The position numbers were made by a program, and so were the translations under genes. A stretch of 64,000 nt of DNA, from contig CM067370.1 of the NCBI GenBank assembly GCA_034401795.1, positions 101,688,164 to 101,752,163 on the forward strand. The letters are read 5' to 3'. Source of the DNA: Chaetoderma sp. LZ-2023a. Taxonomy: Eukaryota > Mollusca > Caudofoveata > Chaetodermatida > Chaetodermatidae. The notes under the pieces were generated by a model that was not told the DNA's origin, did no database searches, and saw only the letters and a program-made list of their open reading frames with translations. Shown in pieces: positions 1 through 9,944 of this stretch (the stretch's first letter is position 1; the number at the start of each line of letters is the position of its first letter).

Positions 1-799
1 CGCACAGCAGCTATGGCAATCACTGACTTGTGAGCTGGGGCATTGTCCTGATGAAACAAGACCCCCTTCGTCAGTTTTCCTTGTCGTTTGGTCTTGATAG
101 CCTTGCGTAGCTGCCTCAGCAAGCTGGCATAGTACTCTCCATTTATGGGTTGGCTCTTTGGAAGGTAGGCCATGAGCACAATGCCCTTTGCATCCCAGAA
201 AACTGAGGCCATCACCTTCCCGGCAGACGAAACGACCTTGGCCTTCTTTGGAGTTATGAGGATGTGTGTTTCCACTGCATGGATTGCCTCTTTGTCTCTG
301 GCTCAAAGTGATGGACCCAGCACTCATCCTGGGTTAGGAAACTTTCGATGGAATTAGCTGGATCTGCTTCAAAATGCCCCAAGTTCTCCCTTGACATCAC
401 CATCCTGGTGCGCTTTTGATCAGGGGTCAGAAGACGCGGCACCCGCCAAGCAGAAACCTTTAACATTCTAAGTTCTGTACTCAGAATGTTCTCAACACTC
501 TCACGGAATATTCCATCAGCATTAACTAACTAATTAATAGTCAATCATCTATCATCCATCAGCATGTGGTGAACACTATCAATGTTTTCCTCGGTGGTGG
601 CAGTTGCAGGCCGCCCAGGCTGTGGGTCATCTTCCTGGTTCTCTCTACCCCTCTTATATTCATCTACCCACTTTTGCACAGCTGATGAAGCTGGGGCATC
701 ATCCCCTAATGTAGCAACCATATTGGCATGAATGTCCTTGGGAGTTAAACCCTTCTTCTGCAGGTAGTTGATGATACTGTGATGCCAAATTTGCTCCAT
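1..799 (-). pseudogene. Mariner (IS630/Tc1/mariner) transposase, broken, runs off left edge
   Basis: Read on the minus strand from the ATG at 799, the protein starts MEQIWHHSIINYLQKKGLTP with a helix-turn-helix-like DNA-binding region. It continues through VPRLLTPDQKRTRM and FLTQDECWVHH, which carries the first catalytic Asp, and in the last 250 bases SSAGKVMASVFWDAKGIVL and VLFHQDNAPAH with the second catalytic Asp. These are the signature blocks of mariner transposases, which cut and paste DNA at TA sites. The third Asp and the C-terminus are beyond position 1. The copy is dead: there are in-frame stops near 545 and 530 and a frameshift near 254 that puts the last part in another frame. The end upstream of the gene (about 800-900) should contain one terminal inverted repeat, but its edge could not be placed. 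Confidence 0.88.
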
Positions 800-1004
800 T
801 TTTATGAATACTCACTACCACCAACAGTACCACCTTTCACAGTCGTCTACGAACCACCAAATACAGCCTTTCCTGGAAACAAACAATACAATTAGTTATC
901 AAAAGGGTTGATATCAATGCATGCTAAGTTTCATTGATCTGACATTACTCCTTAATTGTCAAGCTACGAACCTTTCAGCCAACCCTCGTATGTATCACTT
1001 TTCC

Positions 1005-1170
1005 GATGGCGATGACTGCATCACCTAAACTTCTCAGCTTATATTTCAGGATCATTTAATCTTATTGCAACTAAACTTGGCTATGTGGTTTCCTATACAG
1101 TTAGGAAGCAGAATGATGATAATGAGGTCACAAGGTCAAGGTCAGTGACCGTGATCCAAAACTCTTGTTT
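1005..1170 (+). repeat. Dispersed repeat unit with AGGTCA boxes, copy 1
   Basis: The stretch from atcacttttccgatggcgat to gtcagtgaccgtga matches, with many substitutions, units at 2842-2985, 52060-52400 and 63797-63900. It carries the doubled box AAGGTCAAGGTCA at 1132-1144. It lies upstream of the Penelope fragment, while a second copy follows that fragment, so the two may belong to one composite repeat. Confidence 0.6.
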
Positions 1171-1465
1171 ATTCAATGTTAAAGTTCTCACCTATTCATA
1201 AAAGATATATCTCCTAGCTAAATTTAGGACTATTTGGTACTTTATGGATAACTTGGACATTTTAGATCGATATTTTCTGGCTCTATTATTTCAGACTCTA
1301 TTGTTTTCGCCGTTGAGCAATTGTTCGTATAAAACCGTTCGTAATGCTAATGCTGGTCATTCTTTCGCTGACTTCTAAGATGAGCACATAGTAAGCATAG
1401 CATAGTACAATACTAGTTCTATATTTCCTATGGTGCAAATAAAAACAAATATGTCTATAACAAGT

Positions 1466-1745
1466 TTGCTGAATGTTGTTGCTGCCTATAACAGCAACAG
1501 CTTTCCATCAAATTGTCAAAATAATCAGCTGATAATACAATTGGCACTAGGCAAAGTTTTGATAACAATTTGGTTGAAAATCGTTGATGAAACAACTTTC
1601 AATCAAATTGTTCTCAAAATAATCAGCAGGGTAGTCAAAGTTGCAAGACCTGTTCAAGATAATTTTGAGCAACTTTATTGACAGTCATTTCTTACTCAGG
1701 CAGCAACAGCGCTGTCAAATTTTTCTGAGAATAATTAGCGGGCTT
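1466..1745. repeat. Diverged T3-like hairpin fragments
   Basis: Blocks such as gttgctgcctataacagcaacag and caaattgttctcaaaataatcagc match the hairpin core of T3-type elements (compare 33521-33731), apparently several decayed halves in a row. No coding potential is recognised; the rest of 1170-2069 shows nothing identifiable. Confidence 0.45.
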
Positions 1746-2069
1746 TCTTTTTTTGTTAGCTAACAAACGCATACTGAATAAATTAGGCCTATATAATATA
1801 CGGAATCGAGACCCTGTCTCAGATATGCTCGAAAATTCTGTTCATTGCATTGTCAATCAGTAGGTAAGCATATTATCCTATTCACATTAGGCATGTCAGA
1901 GGCGATCGTGCAGTGCTGGTGGACTGCTTGGTCTTTGTGAACATATTTCACTCTGAAATACGCATACGATATCGGCCTAACTAATTGTGTGTGCACTTAC
2001 TCGCAAACAAAACAGGAAGTCCACTGATTATTCTATTAAAAAAAATTGCCAACTCTCCCATAGTTAGAA

Positions 2070-2831
2070 ATGATTTTCAATAAAGTTACGCGAAAAATCT
2101 TCAGAAAGGCTTGCAACATTCTGACCTTCATATTTACCTCCGCTTTTTTGACAAAGTTTTTGCATTCAGCAAATCAATTATATTTCAGGATTGCGCTTGT
2201 TTGTCCTGACGCGAACTTGTGTGCAAGTTTGAGTCTGGATACCAATACACAGTTTGAGTCCAGTCCAAAATGTCGGGCACCATTCACAGAGACACCTATC
2301 TTTGGCCACAGGCGCAATCCGTCCTTCAACGACACATTGGTCACTGCTAAATTCACAGACCCAAGGAAATTTGGACAAAAATGGAAAAGCATAGCAAACC
2401 CCATACATCCATGCGCCAAAAATAACTGCTTATTTTGCAAAAACATGGATAGCACAAAATATTTCAAAAGCTCACACACTGGGCTAAAATATTTCATCAA
2501 AACAAAAACATTCTGTCACACAATGAATGTTATCTACCTACTTACCTGTAACCAATGCCTTAAACAATATGTAGGTGAAACTAAACGGGAATTCCAGGTT
2601 CGCATCAAAGAACATATGAGGGACATTAAAAACAACAAAGACACGCCTGTAGCACAACATTTTAATCTCCCTAACCACGGACCCACAGATGTCAACCACA
2701 GAATCATCGACGTGTTACATCACGATCCTGAAGGCACGGAAGCCACAGCTTTCCGCAAGGACCGTGAAAAATTCTGGATCCATCAACTACATTGTATGGA
2801 CCCAATCGGCATCAATCACGCTGATTGGTAA
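2070..2831 (+). mobile_element. Penelope-like retroelement, 3' fragment with GIY-YIG endonuclease
   Basis: One open frame of 253 codons contains, after about residue 85, HRRNPSFNDTLVTAKF (the end of the reverse-transcriptase thumb in Penelope-like elements), a Cys-rich linker HPCAKNNCLFC, and a GIY-YIG type endonuclease beginning NVIYLLTCNQCLKQYVGET with R-x3-R-x2-EH after it and ending near WIHQLHCMDPIGIN. In this family the GIY is usually replaced by a VIY-type motif, as here. The endonuclease nicks the target so that the element can be reverse transcribed into the genome. The reverse-transcriptase core is absent, so this is a 5'-truncated dead copy; the first ~40 residues of the frame look like unrelated DNA. 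The frame itself is unbroken, which suggests fairly recent insertion. Confidence 0.88.
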
Positions 2832-2841
2832 CCATCATTTA

Positions 2842-2985
2842 CCTTTGGTAGTAAAACTTATATTTCAGGATTGGTTAATCGTATTGGAACTAAATTTGAA
2901 TACATGGTTAACTATAATGTTAGGAAGTAGCATGATACCACGCTGGTCACAAGGTCAAAGGTCAGTGCCACCGTGACAAGCGCGA
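2842..2985 (+). repeat. Dispersed repeat unit with AGGTCA boxes, copy 2
   Basis: The stretch cttatatttcaggattggtt to gtcagtgccaccgtgac is the same family as 1005-1170 and follows the Penelope fragment directly. It carries AAGGTCAAAGGTCA (a direct repeat with one-base spacing) at 2951-2964. Confidence 0.6.
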
Positions 2986-3147
2986 GACATATAATTCTGC
3001 GGAATTTGGGATTGTATTTAACATGTGATTACCAAAATTATTAAATTGTTGCACAGATTATAATGGTAACGGTCATCATTCAAAATTCCCAGAAAACGAA
3101 GGCGCTATGACTAGAATTATGACTTGAATTATAACCCTTTGACTCAT

Positions 3148-3602
3148 TGAACCATTAATGGTGAAGCAGGCAAAAGCTGGCCTTTGCTGTGATCTTGACA
3201 AAATGAATTTTGAAAATTTATCACTTGAATGAATGGTACTTCTTCTTCTTCTTTTCGTTCGCTGATCATACCGCCAGTCTTGTAAGTGACTATCGACATG
3301 ATCATAAGCGTTAAGTGCGTGGATCCATGGTTTATTAGAGTGCGCTGTGCGGCCTGGAACCTCCGTCTTCAGCACTCGAGGTTTCTGTCAGGGTTACCTC
3401 ACCCTTACTTCCTTTAGTCGCCTCTTACGACACGCAGAGGATACGGAAGGTGTATTCTAAGCCCCACCTACAGGGCAAATGAATGGTACGATAACCAAGC
3501 CAGTCATTTCCTTGGAAATGTCTGATCTTGGGCCTGCAAATGGACATTCAATAAGCAGATTCCTTTTTTTACAAATCATTTTGTCTAAAGGTTTAATGGT
3601 CA
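3148..3602 (-). mobile_element. T1 palindromic MITE, interrupted by a SINE
   Basis: The left half (to about 3235) and right half (from about 3480) of one T1 element are separated by the SINE at 3236-3479. The centre gataaccaagccagtcattt resumes directly after the insertion, showing that T1 was there first. Confidence 0.75.
3236..3479 (-). mobile_element. SINE with (GAA)n tail
   Basis: This ~245-bp insertion splits a T1 MITE and is flanked by a 12-bp direct repeat AATGAATGGTAC at both ends, the mark of LINE-assisted retroposition. Read on the minus strand it starts near GCCCTGTAGGTGGGGCTTAG, contains the block GTGTCGTAAGAGGCGACTAA, and ends with a GAAGAAGAAGAA tail. The head contains GGTTCCAGGCC, which resembles a polymerase III B box, but the spacing to any A box is not tRNA-like, so the source RNA is unclear. 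Confidence 0.75.
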
Positions 3603-3727
3603 GTCCACCCAAACATGGCCAGTACTTGGAGTTTTCAAAAATATTCGTCTTGACCTGCAAATTGACATTCTTTATGAGAAAATATTTTCTTGACCAATTT
3701 TAGTCATTAATGTCTTGACCATTATCA
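3600..3727 (-). mobile_element. T1 MITE, half copy
   Basis: Only one arm is present, from the central hairpin to ttcttgaccaattttagtcat; it ends about 185 bp before the first exon acceptor. Confidence 0.6.
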
Positions 3728-3911
3728 ATTAATTTTTATCTATCAAAATGATGTACAGTATGTGTGAATGGAAAATAAAAGGGTGTGTCATGCAGCTTTC
3801 CTTTCTCTTTTTCTTGTAACAAACTTTGACTTGCAGGACAGGAGAATATTTGTGAAAATTTACCACTAGAATGCCTAGTTAACATCATCCTTGTATTCTG
3901 TGTTTTTGCAG

Positions 3912-4034
3912 AAAGATGAGCGGCGACAACAACATGCGATGAAAGAAACAGAATTCTTGCGATTGAAAAGATCGCGACTTGGTGTAGATGATTTTGAGCC
4001 ACTTAAAGTAATTGGACGTGGTGCTTTTGGAGAG
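3912..4034 (+). CDS. STK38: NDR kinase exon: N-terminal regulatory segment and glycine loop
   Basis: This exon has 41 whole codons (phase 0 at both ends), with acceptor tttttgcag and donor gtaaga. It begins [20 protein letters not shown], the basic end of the N-terminal regulatory domain that in NDR kinases binds MOB1 and S100B. It continues through [19 protein letters not shown], the first kinase strand and the glycine-rich loop GRGAFG that covers ATP. The KETEFL segment is nearly invariant in NDR proteins. The upstream exon, which should encode the MTKVTLENFYSNL-type start, was searched for by eye in 1-3911 and not found, so it probably lies left of the window. A T1 MITE remnant ends about 190 bp upstream and another begins about 260 bp downstream. 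Confidence 0.95.
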
Positions 4035-4291
4035 GTAAGAAGATAATCTACATACATTGGCCACTAATTTTCTTACATAGACTCGTCTATAGGAATGAAA
4101 CACTCAGACTATGGACTATTCCAAATGTAGTACATGTACATATGTCATATGAAAGGGTGTAGCAGCTAATTAGCTATTATGTTCCTACAGACTTGAAGTA
4201 TGGTACGTTTCACGTTTCCCATTCTAACTAATTTGAACATGAGAAGATTATATAATGAAGACCGTGTTTCCATTTTGTGGTTTAAGCTGCC

Positions 4292-4521
4292 TTAACCATT
4301 CAACCTTCGAATTTCTTCAAGAAAGATTTCAAGAAAAATGTAAATTTGCAGATGAAGAGAAGAGTATTTTTGAAAATTTACCACTTGAATGACTGGTTCG
4401 ATTATCGAGCCAGTCATTCCAGTGGTAAATTTTCCAAAATACTCCTCTCTTTGCCTGCAAATTTAAATTTCTCAAGAACACTGCAGAAGCCGTTTTGGGC
4501 TGATATGAGTGTTAGGGTTAA
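4292..4521 (+). mobile_element. T1 palindromic MITE
   Basis: The ends are ttaaccattcaac and gttagggttaa with TTAA at both edges; the centre palindrome gactggttcgattatcgagccagtc is intact. The copy is close downstream of the first exon. Confidence 0.9.
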
Positions 4522-4988
4522 CAATCTTGACACCGCAAATCAAAATAAAACAATTTTCTAACAGTATGAAATAGTATGTGGAATAATGTGAAATATTCAC
4601 TAAGCAAAAATGTCTATTTTCTTGACCAATCCTTGATCATTAAAGAGTTAATAGGTATCATAATATATTACTTAATGTTTTATTAAATGATATCTATATA
4701 TATATATATTTACATAGACTGTCTCGGCTCCATCCTATGTTATAACAGTTTAGGCTCATATTGTATTGGTTCAAGGCCCTAAGTACATCACGCTTTTGGC
4801 ATATATCATGCTTCTGGTTCAACTGTACCAGAATTTATCATTTTCGTTTTAAACTCCCTGAAACATGATATATCCACATTGCTAATTATGAAACTTTCAG
4901 CTTATTCTGATCAAATTATTTTGTACATCAATTTAATGTGGTACTAATACAGCACTCAGCAATGACTCAATCACTTTCTTATCAGAAT
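4522..4988. other. Intron DNA without recognised features
   Basis: AT-rich unique-looking sequence with a short TA microsatellite near 4689-4710; nothing else is seen. Confidence 0.5.
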
Positions 4989-5223
4989 AACCTTTTAAAA
5001 CTTTAATTCCAAAATTTGTTCATGAAAATTCATATTTTCTCATAAAAATGTCTCTGCCGACCAAGTGAAGATTAGTTTTGAAAATTTATTTCTGGAATGA
5101 CTGACTCGTTATAAAGACAGTTATTCCAGTTGTAAGTTTTCAAAAGTTGTCTCTTTTTCTGCAAATTAACATCTCTAGACCCCTCCAGATGCCCGTGTTT
5201 AGCCAGGCCAGCCATTAACGGGT
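4989..5223 (+). mobile_element. T1 MITE, diverged
   Basis: Both arms and the centre (tggaatgactgactcgttat) are recognisable with many substitutions. It is the first of five T1 copies packed between 4989 and 6177. Confidence 0.75.
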
Positions 5224-5230
5224 TGTGGGT

Positions 5231-5453
5231 CAAAACTTTTCAAGAAATAACTATTGTCTTTTAAAATTTACATTTGCAGACTAGGTGATGATTAGTTTTG
5301 AATGTGTACTACTAGAATAACTGCCTCTGTTATCGAACCAGTGATTCCAATGGTAAATTTCCAAAAGTAGTCTTCTTGGCCTGAAAATAAATTTTGTTCA
5401 AAACCGCTGCAGATGCTGTCTTTCAGCTTGTTAGATCACTAAAGGGATATACA
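5231..5453 (+). mobile_element. T1 MITE, diverged
   Basis: Arms with catttgcagactaggtgatg and ccaatggtaaatttccaaaa; the outer ends have decayed. Confidence 0.7.
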
Positions 5454-5517
5454 GGGAACCATAGTGGCTACAACCTACAAACAGAGTATCACAGCTAGGC
5501 CATATGATGCTGATTGA

Positions 5518-5736
5518 TTTAGTCCTCAAATTCGCTCAGGATAATTTTTCATAGAAAATGTCCGTTTAGAGACCAAGAGATTTAAAAAAAATTTATCACT
5601 GGAATGTTTAGCTCGCTTATTAAGCCAGTCATTCCAGTGGTAAATTTTCAAAAATAGTCTTGGTTAGCAAATGGACATTTCCCAAGACCACTGACAGATG
5701 ATGTGATTTTTGTCTGGCTTGAGTGTTAAAGGGTTA
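5518..5736 (+). mobile_element. T1 palindromic MITE
   Basis: The left arm starts agtcctcaaattcgctcagg and the right end is gagtgttaaagggtta; the centre palindrome is clear. Confidence 0.8.
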
Positions 5737-5811
5737 GTGTATATATGAGATGTGATTGAGAAGATGCATGCCCAACTGGTTGTCATAACAGTCGCTGTAT
5801 GATTTTACCCT

Positions 5812-6049
5812 TTAACCTTTTAAAGACTAAATTTGTTCAAAAAATTCAAAGATTTACTTATTGAATGTCCATTTTCAGGCCATGAGAAGACTATTTTTGA
5901 AAATTTACCACTGGAATGAATAGCTCAGTTATCGAGCCGTCATTCCAGTGGTAAATTTTCAAAAATATTCTTTTCTTTGCCTGCAGATAGACATTCCTCA
6001 AGACCACTGCAGAGGCCGGTCTTGGCCGGCTTCGTCGTGAAAGGGTTAA
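5812..6049 (+). mobile_element. T1 palindromic MITE, full length
   Basis: TTAA is present at both edges, with ends ttaaccttttaaag and gtgaaagggttaa. The right arm belongs to the subfamily with gaggccggtcttggccggct. It shares its right TTAA with the next copy. Confidence 0.88.
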
Positions 6050-6177
6050 TGGCTAAATTTGGGCACGAAAATCTAAATATTTACTTAATAGAATCTCCAT
6101 GCGTAAGCCAAGGGAAAACTATTTTTTTTAATTTTGCCACCGGAATGGAATGAATGGCTTTGCTATGAAAGGGTTAA
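6046..6177 (+). mobile_element. T1 MITE, internally deleted
   Basis: It begins at the TTAA shared with the preceding copy, keeps the left arm and ends gctatgaaagggttaa; most of the right arm is missing. Confidence 0.75.
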
Positions 6178-6416
6178 ATGATGAATTTTGTATCTTCAAG
6201 CAATTAACGATTTAGAAGCTGTCCTCAGAAGTGGTGAATTGCTCTTTGTATATGCCTCATGAGTGACATGTAGTGAAATAGAACCTCCCATCTTTAAACT
6301 CTCACACATTATCTACAAATCTTATGTAACAGCCAATGTAGAGTCATGTGTATGTACTTATCAAATGCACTGCTGTATACATAATGTGATGAAACTGCTT
6401 TTGAATAGAGTGGTTT

Positions 6417-6643
6417 AACACTTAAACACTCATCAGTCAAAAACGGCTTCTGCAGTGGTCTTGAGAAATGGCTATTTGCAGACTAAGAGAAGACTGTTTT
6501 TGAAAATTTACCACTGGAATGACTGGCTCGATAACCGAGCCAGTCATTCTAGTGGTAAATTTTAAAAAAAGTCCTATTTGCAAATGGATATTGTATGACA
6601 AAATTTTAATTTTCTTGAACAAATTCGTGGTTTAAAGGGTTAA
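6417..6643 (-). mobile_element. T1 palindromic MITE, full length
   Basis: TTAA at both edges, left end ttaacacttaaacactcatc, right end cgtggtttaaagggttaa, and a perfect central palindrome around ggctcgataaccgagcc. Confidence 0.9.
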
Positions 6644-6849
6644 AATCCTTTAATGTTATATGTATTATGACTATAGATAGCCAATTCATTAGAAATCCAT
6701 AGATAACTCGAATTATTTTCAAGATATTCAACAACTTTCCCATAAAGTTGAATGGACCAGAAGATACTGATCACGTAAATGAAATGGTTAACAAATCCAC
6801 ATGTGTAGCTTGATAGCCCATGCACCATTACAGGTGCTTCTTGGGCTCC

Positions 6850-7060
6850 TTAACCCTTTCACTGATGAATTGCCCATATCTCATTTTCAACGCGACCATA
6901 TAGGAAGTGTTGAATTTTTTGAAATTAATATAACTAGAAGCCATTGATGACTTAAGGCACCAATGTAAGGCTTTCCTGTCAGATTAATTTCAAAATTTTC
7001 AACTATGTTTTATGTTGTAAAGAATCTATTTTTTCACGGATCTGTTATGGAAAAGGTTAA
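6850..7060. mobile_element. T3 MITE (TTAA element with TTAACCCTTTCA end)
   Basis: This 211-bp element has TTAA at both edges, left end ttaaccctttcactgatgaa and right end cacggatctgttatggaaaaggttaa. It is the same family as 42345-42556 and 53936-54096. The core gaattttttgaaattaatat is a decayed hairpin. Confidence 0.75.
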
Positions 7061-7917
7061 TGTCATTATAAAGAGTCCTATGTGACTGAATGTCAAAGTT
7101 TATTAAGCTGATATTTAAGTTGTAGCAGAGGTGATTGCTTATAGCTTTCTGCTATTGATAGTCCTGATGTCACTTTACACAGCTAAAGCGCCAATATCGC
7201 AGTGGCCAGTTGTGCAAAAATTGGTTGATTTAGGCGATTTCATCTAGCGACATTTAGCCAGTAACTAATTTCTAATCTTATTCCGCTGTAATTTCATTAT
7301 AGATTTAATAGTCCTATCAGAAAAAGCAGCAGTTTGTCTATCCCAGTATTGTCTTAAACTTTATAGATCTTATCACAATAAATTCTACTATTGCAGAATG
7401 TCTTGAGAAAACAAATGTCTTAGAATTTAGTATTAAAAATAAATGTATTATATATATATGCTTTAGTTTCTCAAACAATACTAGCCAGCAGAATTTTGTT
7501 TGAACTCAGTATTGTGAATAAACCCTTAATTAGCCATTAATTAGTACCCTTCTTAAATAGTAACCCCAGACATTTTTATGTCTTAAGTTGTGCAATTTTA
7601 CTCTGATGGGTAAACCAAATAAAATTAGCTTTATTCGGATGTTGATCTCAAAATTCTTTGTAAATGGATTTAAGGGTCCATTTTCGGGACCCCTAGGGAC
7701 CAAACCCCAGGATTGTGTAACTTAAGACGTCCCATTCATTCAGTGCCATGATAGTCCAAATAGAATAAAATGCTCAAACCTTTTGAACTCAACATTATGA
7801 ATAGGGGCCAACTAGCTCTCCAACTAGAGTGTAGATCTTTAATTCAGCTGTTCTATAGACGTGTTTAACAGTTTAATTGTCAAGACACACAATATTGCTT
7901 CTGCATTTGATCTTTAG
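7061..7917. other. Intron DNA without recognised features
   Basis: No coding, repeat or structural signal was recognised apart from short AT runs. Confidence 0.4.
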
Positions 7918-8320
7918 AATTGATGAATCCGATCTGTCACTCAAGTGTTTAATGTCATCATCAGTTACATCACATGTAGGATGACATCACGATCATGATT
8001 GACAGAATACTCTCATGAAAATGGAATACGGTCCATCATGCGTACGAATTGTATGTCTTTACTATTTAATAAATAGTCTGTGGAATATTTTGAAACTAAT
8101 TTAACTGGGCGCTGTTGATAGGCAGCAACAGGACCAAGTCAAATTAGTTTCAAAATATTCAACACCTTACCTGTATAAATAATTACCTTGAAAATGGGAT
8201 TCTGGGAAGCAGGGTTAGAAGTATGTGTATAAATCGATCCCAACATGTGCAAAGCATGGGCGGAGCTTAGTTAAAAATTGGCATGGCATGGCTAGAAATG
8301 GATCACTCAATTACTGCCTA
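7918..8320 (+). mobile_element. T2 hairpin element, full length
   Basis: It runs from gatgaatccgatctgtcactc through gtatgtctttactatttaat, the hairpin aatattttgaaactaattta / tcaaattagtttcaaaatat, and ends tggcatggctagaaatggatc. About 400 bp; the matching copies are 9630, 12012, 41838, 54484 and 62932. Confidence 0.8.
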
Positions 8321-8324
8321 TGTA

Positions 8325-8563
8325 TTAACCCTTTAACCCTTGAATTTGTTCATGAAAGTTTCAATTTTCTCATAGAAAATGTCTATTTGCAGACCAAGAG
8401 AAGACTATTTTTGAAAATTTACCACTGGAATGACTGGCTCGGTTATCGAGCCAGTCATTCCAGTGATAAATTTTCAAAATAGCCTTCTCTTTGTCTGCAA
8501 ATGGACATTTGGCACGACCACTGCAGAAGCCGTTTTCGGCTGATATAAGTGTTAAAGGGTTAA
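8325..8563 (+). mobile_element. T1 palindromic MITE, near-consensus
   Basis: The ends are ttaaccctttaaccc and gtgttaaagggttaa with TTAA at both edges. The arms pair over more than 60 bp, including gaaaatttaccactggaatg and its complement. Confidence 0.93.
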
Positions 8564-8654
8564 GCGAGAAGAGGATGGGCATGAAACTCTAATTGCTTTT
8601 GTTAATGTTTTGTCCAGAATAGAACTGTTTGTGCACTAAGTATTATCCTTGTAA

Positions 8655-8866
8655 TATTATCCCTTAATTGGTGTAGAAAATGAAGTTTGCATGTCTAGTC
8701 AATCTCCATTTAGAGGTCAAGATATTTTTGAAAATTTACCAATTATCGAGCCAGTCATTCCAGTGAATGGTGTGAAATGTGAGTCTCTTGGCCTACAACT
8801 GGCCATTTCCTAAGACCATTGCTGAAGCGCTTTTCCCGGTCTCACCATTAGAGGTTGTGATTTGGA
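8655..8866 (+). mobile_element. T1 MITE, partly deleted
   Basis: It keeps the right arm (ccagtcattccagtgaatgg) but lacks part of the central palindrome; the terminal repeats are worn. Confidence 0.7.
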
Positions 8867-9629
8867 ATTATTTCGTCCTCTTAGCTTTGCTAGAATGGTT
8901 TCATCAATACCATGGTACTAGTAAATGAGTGACCCTGCCTGATTAGCCACTAGGAGCTGGTCAACATTATTGATCAAGCCTATGTATTATAAATGCATGG
9001 TCTCACAGAGTGATTTACTCTTATGGGCATGCTATGCCACAGCTATAACTCACTGCTAACCATTATGCTGCTGTACCTAAAAGTCACAATCTTACATTTG
9101 CGTTGATCAGATTGAAAACAACAGCCTATGATAACATGGATTTCAACATATTGCTGACATCACATATATAACAGAAAAGAGAACTCGAGTAGCATGTGAT
9201 ACATGTCAAATAAAGCTGTAAAATAATTACTCCACTGTTTTCACTTGCATGTGGCTGATAGATTGTAATTTCATGCTTCAATTGTGTTCACACTAAGTGA
9301 ATTACTGGCACAGTATCAGTTCATCAAGATGCATAAATGTAATTATTGGTAATTAATGACACCAACAGTTAATTTAATAATAACTGCTTTGGACATCATT
9401 GATCATGTCTTGGATTTGCTGTTCCAGTTCATGATCAGGAATAAATGGCTAGCGTAGACAATAATTCCTCCCACACACCAGCGTATTGTAGCTGCAGAGA
9501 TTCATGAACTGTACTTATAGTATACATACCGGTAATATAATTGTATACATTGTATCCGCCCTCTTGAAATCAGAGTCCACATATTTTAAGTGGTTGAGAC
9601 GTAATTCTGAGGGATATTGCATTAGATTG
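8867..9629. other. Intron DNA without recognised features
   Basis: Unique-looking AT-rich sequence; nothing recognised. Confidence 0.4.
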
Positions 9630-9920
9630 GTAATGGATGATTCCCATCTGTCACACGACGGCGTAATCAATTACATCACATGTACATGTAAGCTGACATT
9701 ACAATTATAATTCACAGAGAATAATATTCCATCATGAAGCTGGAATAGTCAGTCAAGTCTATGAATTGTATGTCTTTGATGGATTTACTATTTAATAAAA
9801 ATTATGTTGAATATTTTGAACCTAATTTGACTCGCCGCACTGGACCCACTCACATTAGTTTCACAATATTCAACATGTTACATGTATATAGTTAATTTGA
9901 GATTTGAATTCTGGATCCTT
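9630..9920 (+). mobile_element. T2 hairpin element, shortened
   Basis: Same landmarks as 7918-8320 (taatggatgattcccatctg, gaattgtatgtctttgatgg, hairpin with cacaatattcaacatgttac); the last ~80 bp are missing. Confidence 0.72.
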
Positions 9921-9944
9921 CAAGATATTTTAAGCGAAAATTGG

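Noticed and set aside
1131-2964. AGGTCA boxes as host enhancers of the kinase gene
   Set aside because: They belong to a dispersed repeat family; a regulatory role is possible but nothing in this window shows it, so they are listed only as repeat features.
1-3911. Upstream NDR exon encoding the MOB-binding N-terminus
   Set aside because: Searched by eye for the VTLENFYSNL / EEREMRQKKLE-type coding pattern with splice sites; not seen, so it probably lies beyond the left edge.
4989-6177. Regularly spaced repeats resembling a CRISPR array
   Set aside because: The repeats are long, diverged, TTAA-edged transposons in an animal intron with splice-flanked exons; neither the repeat length nor the context fits CRISPR.
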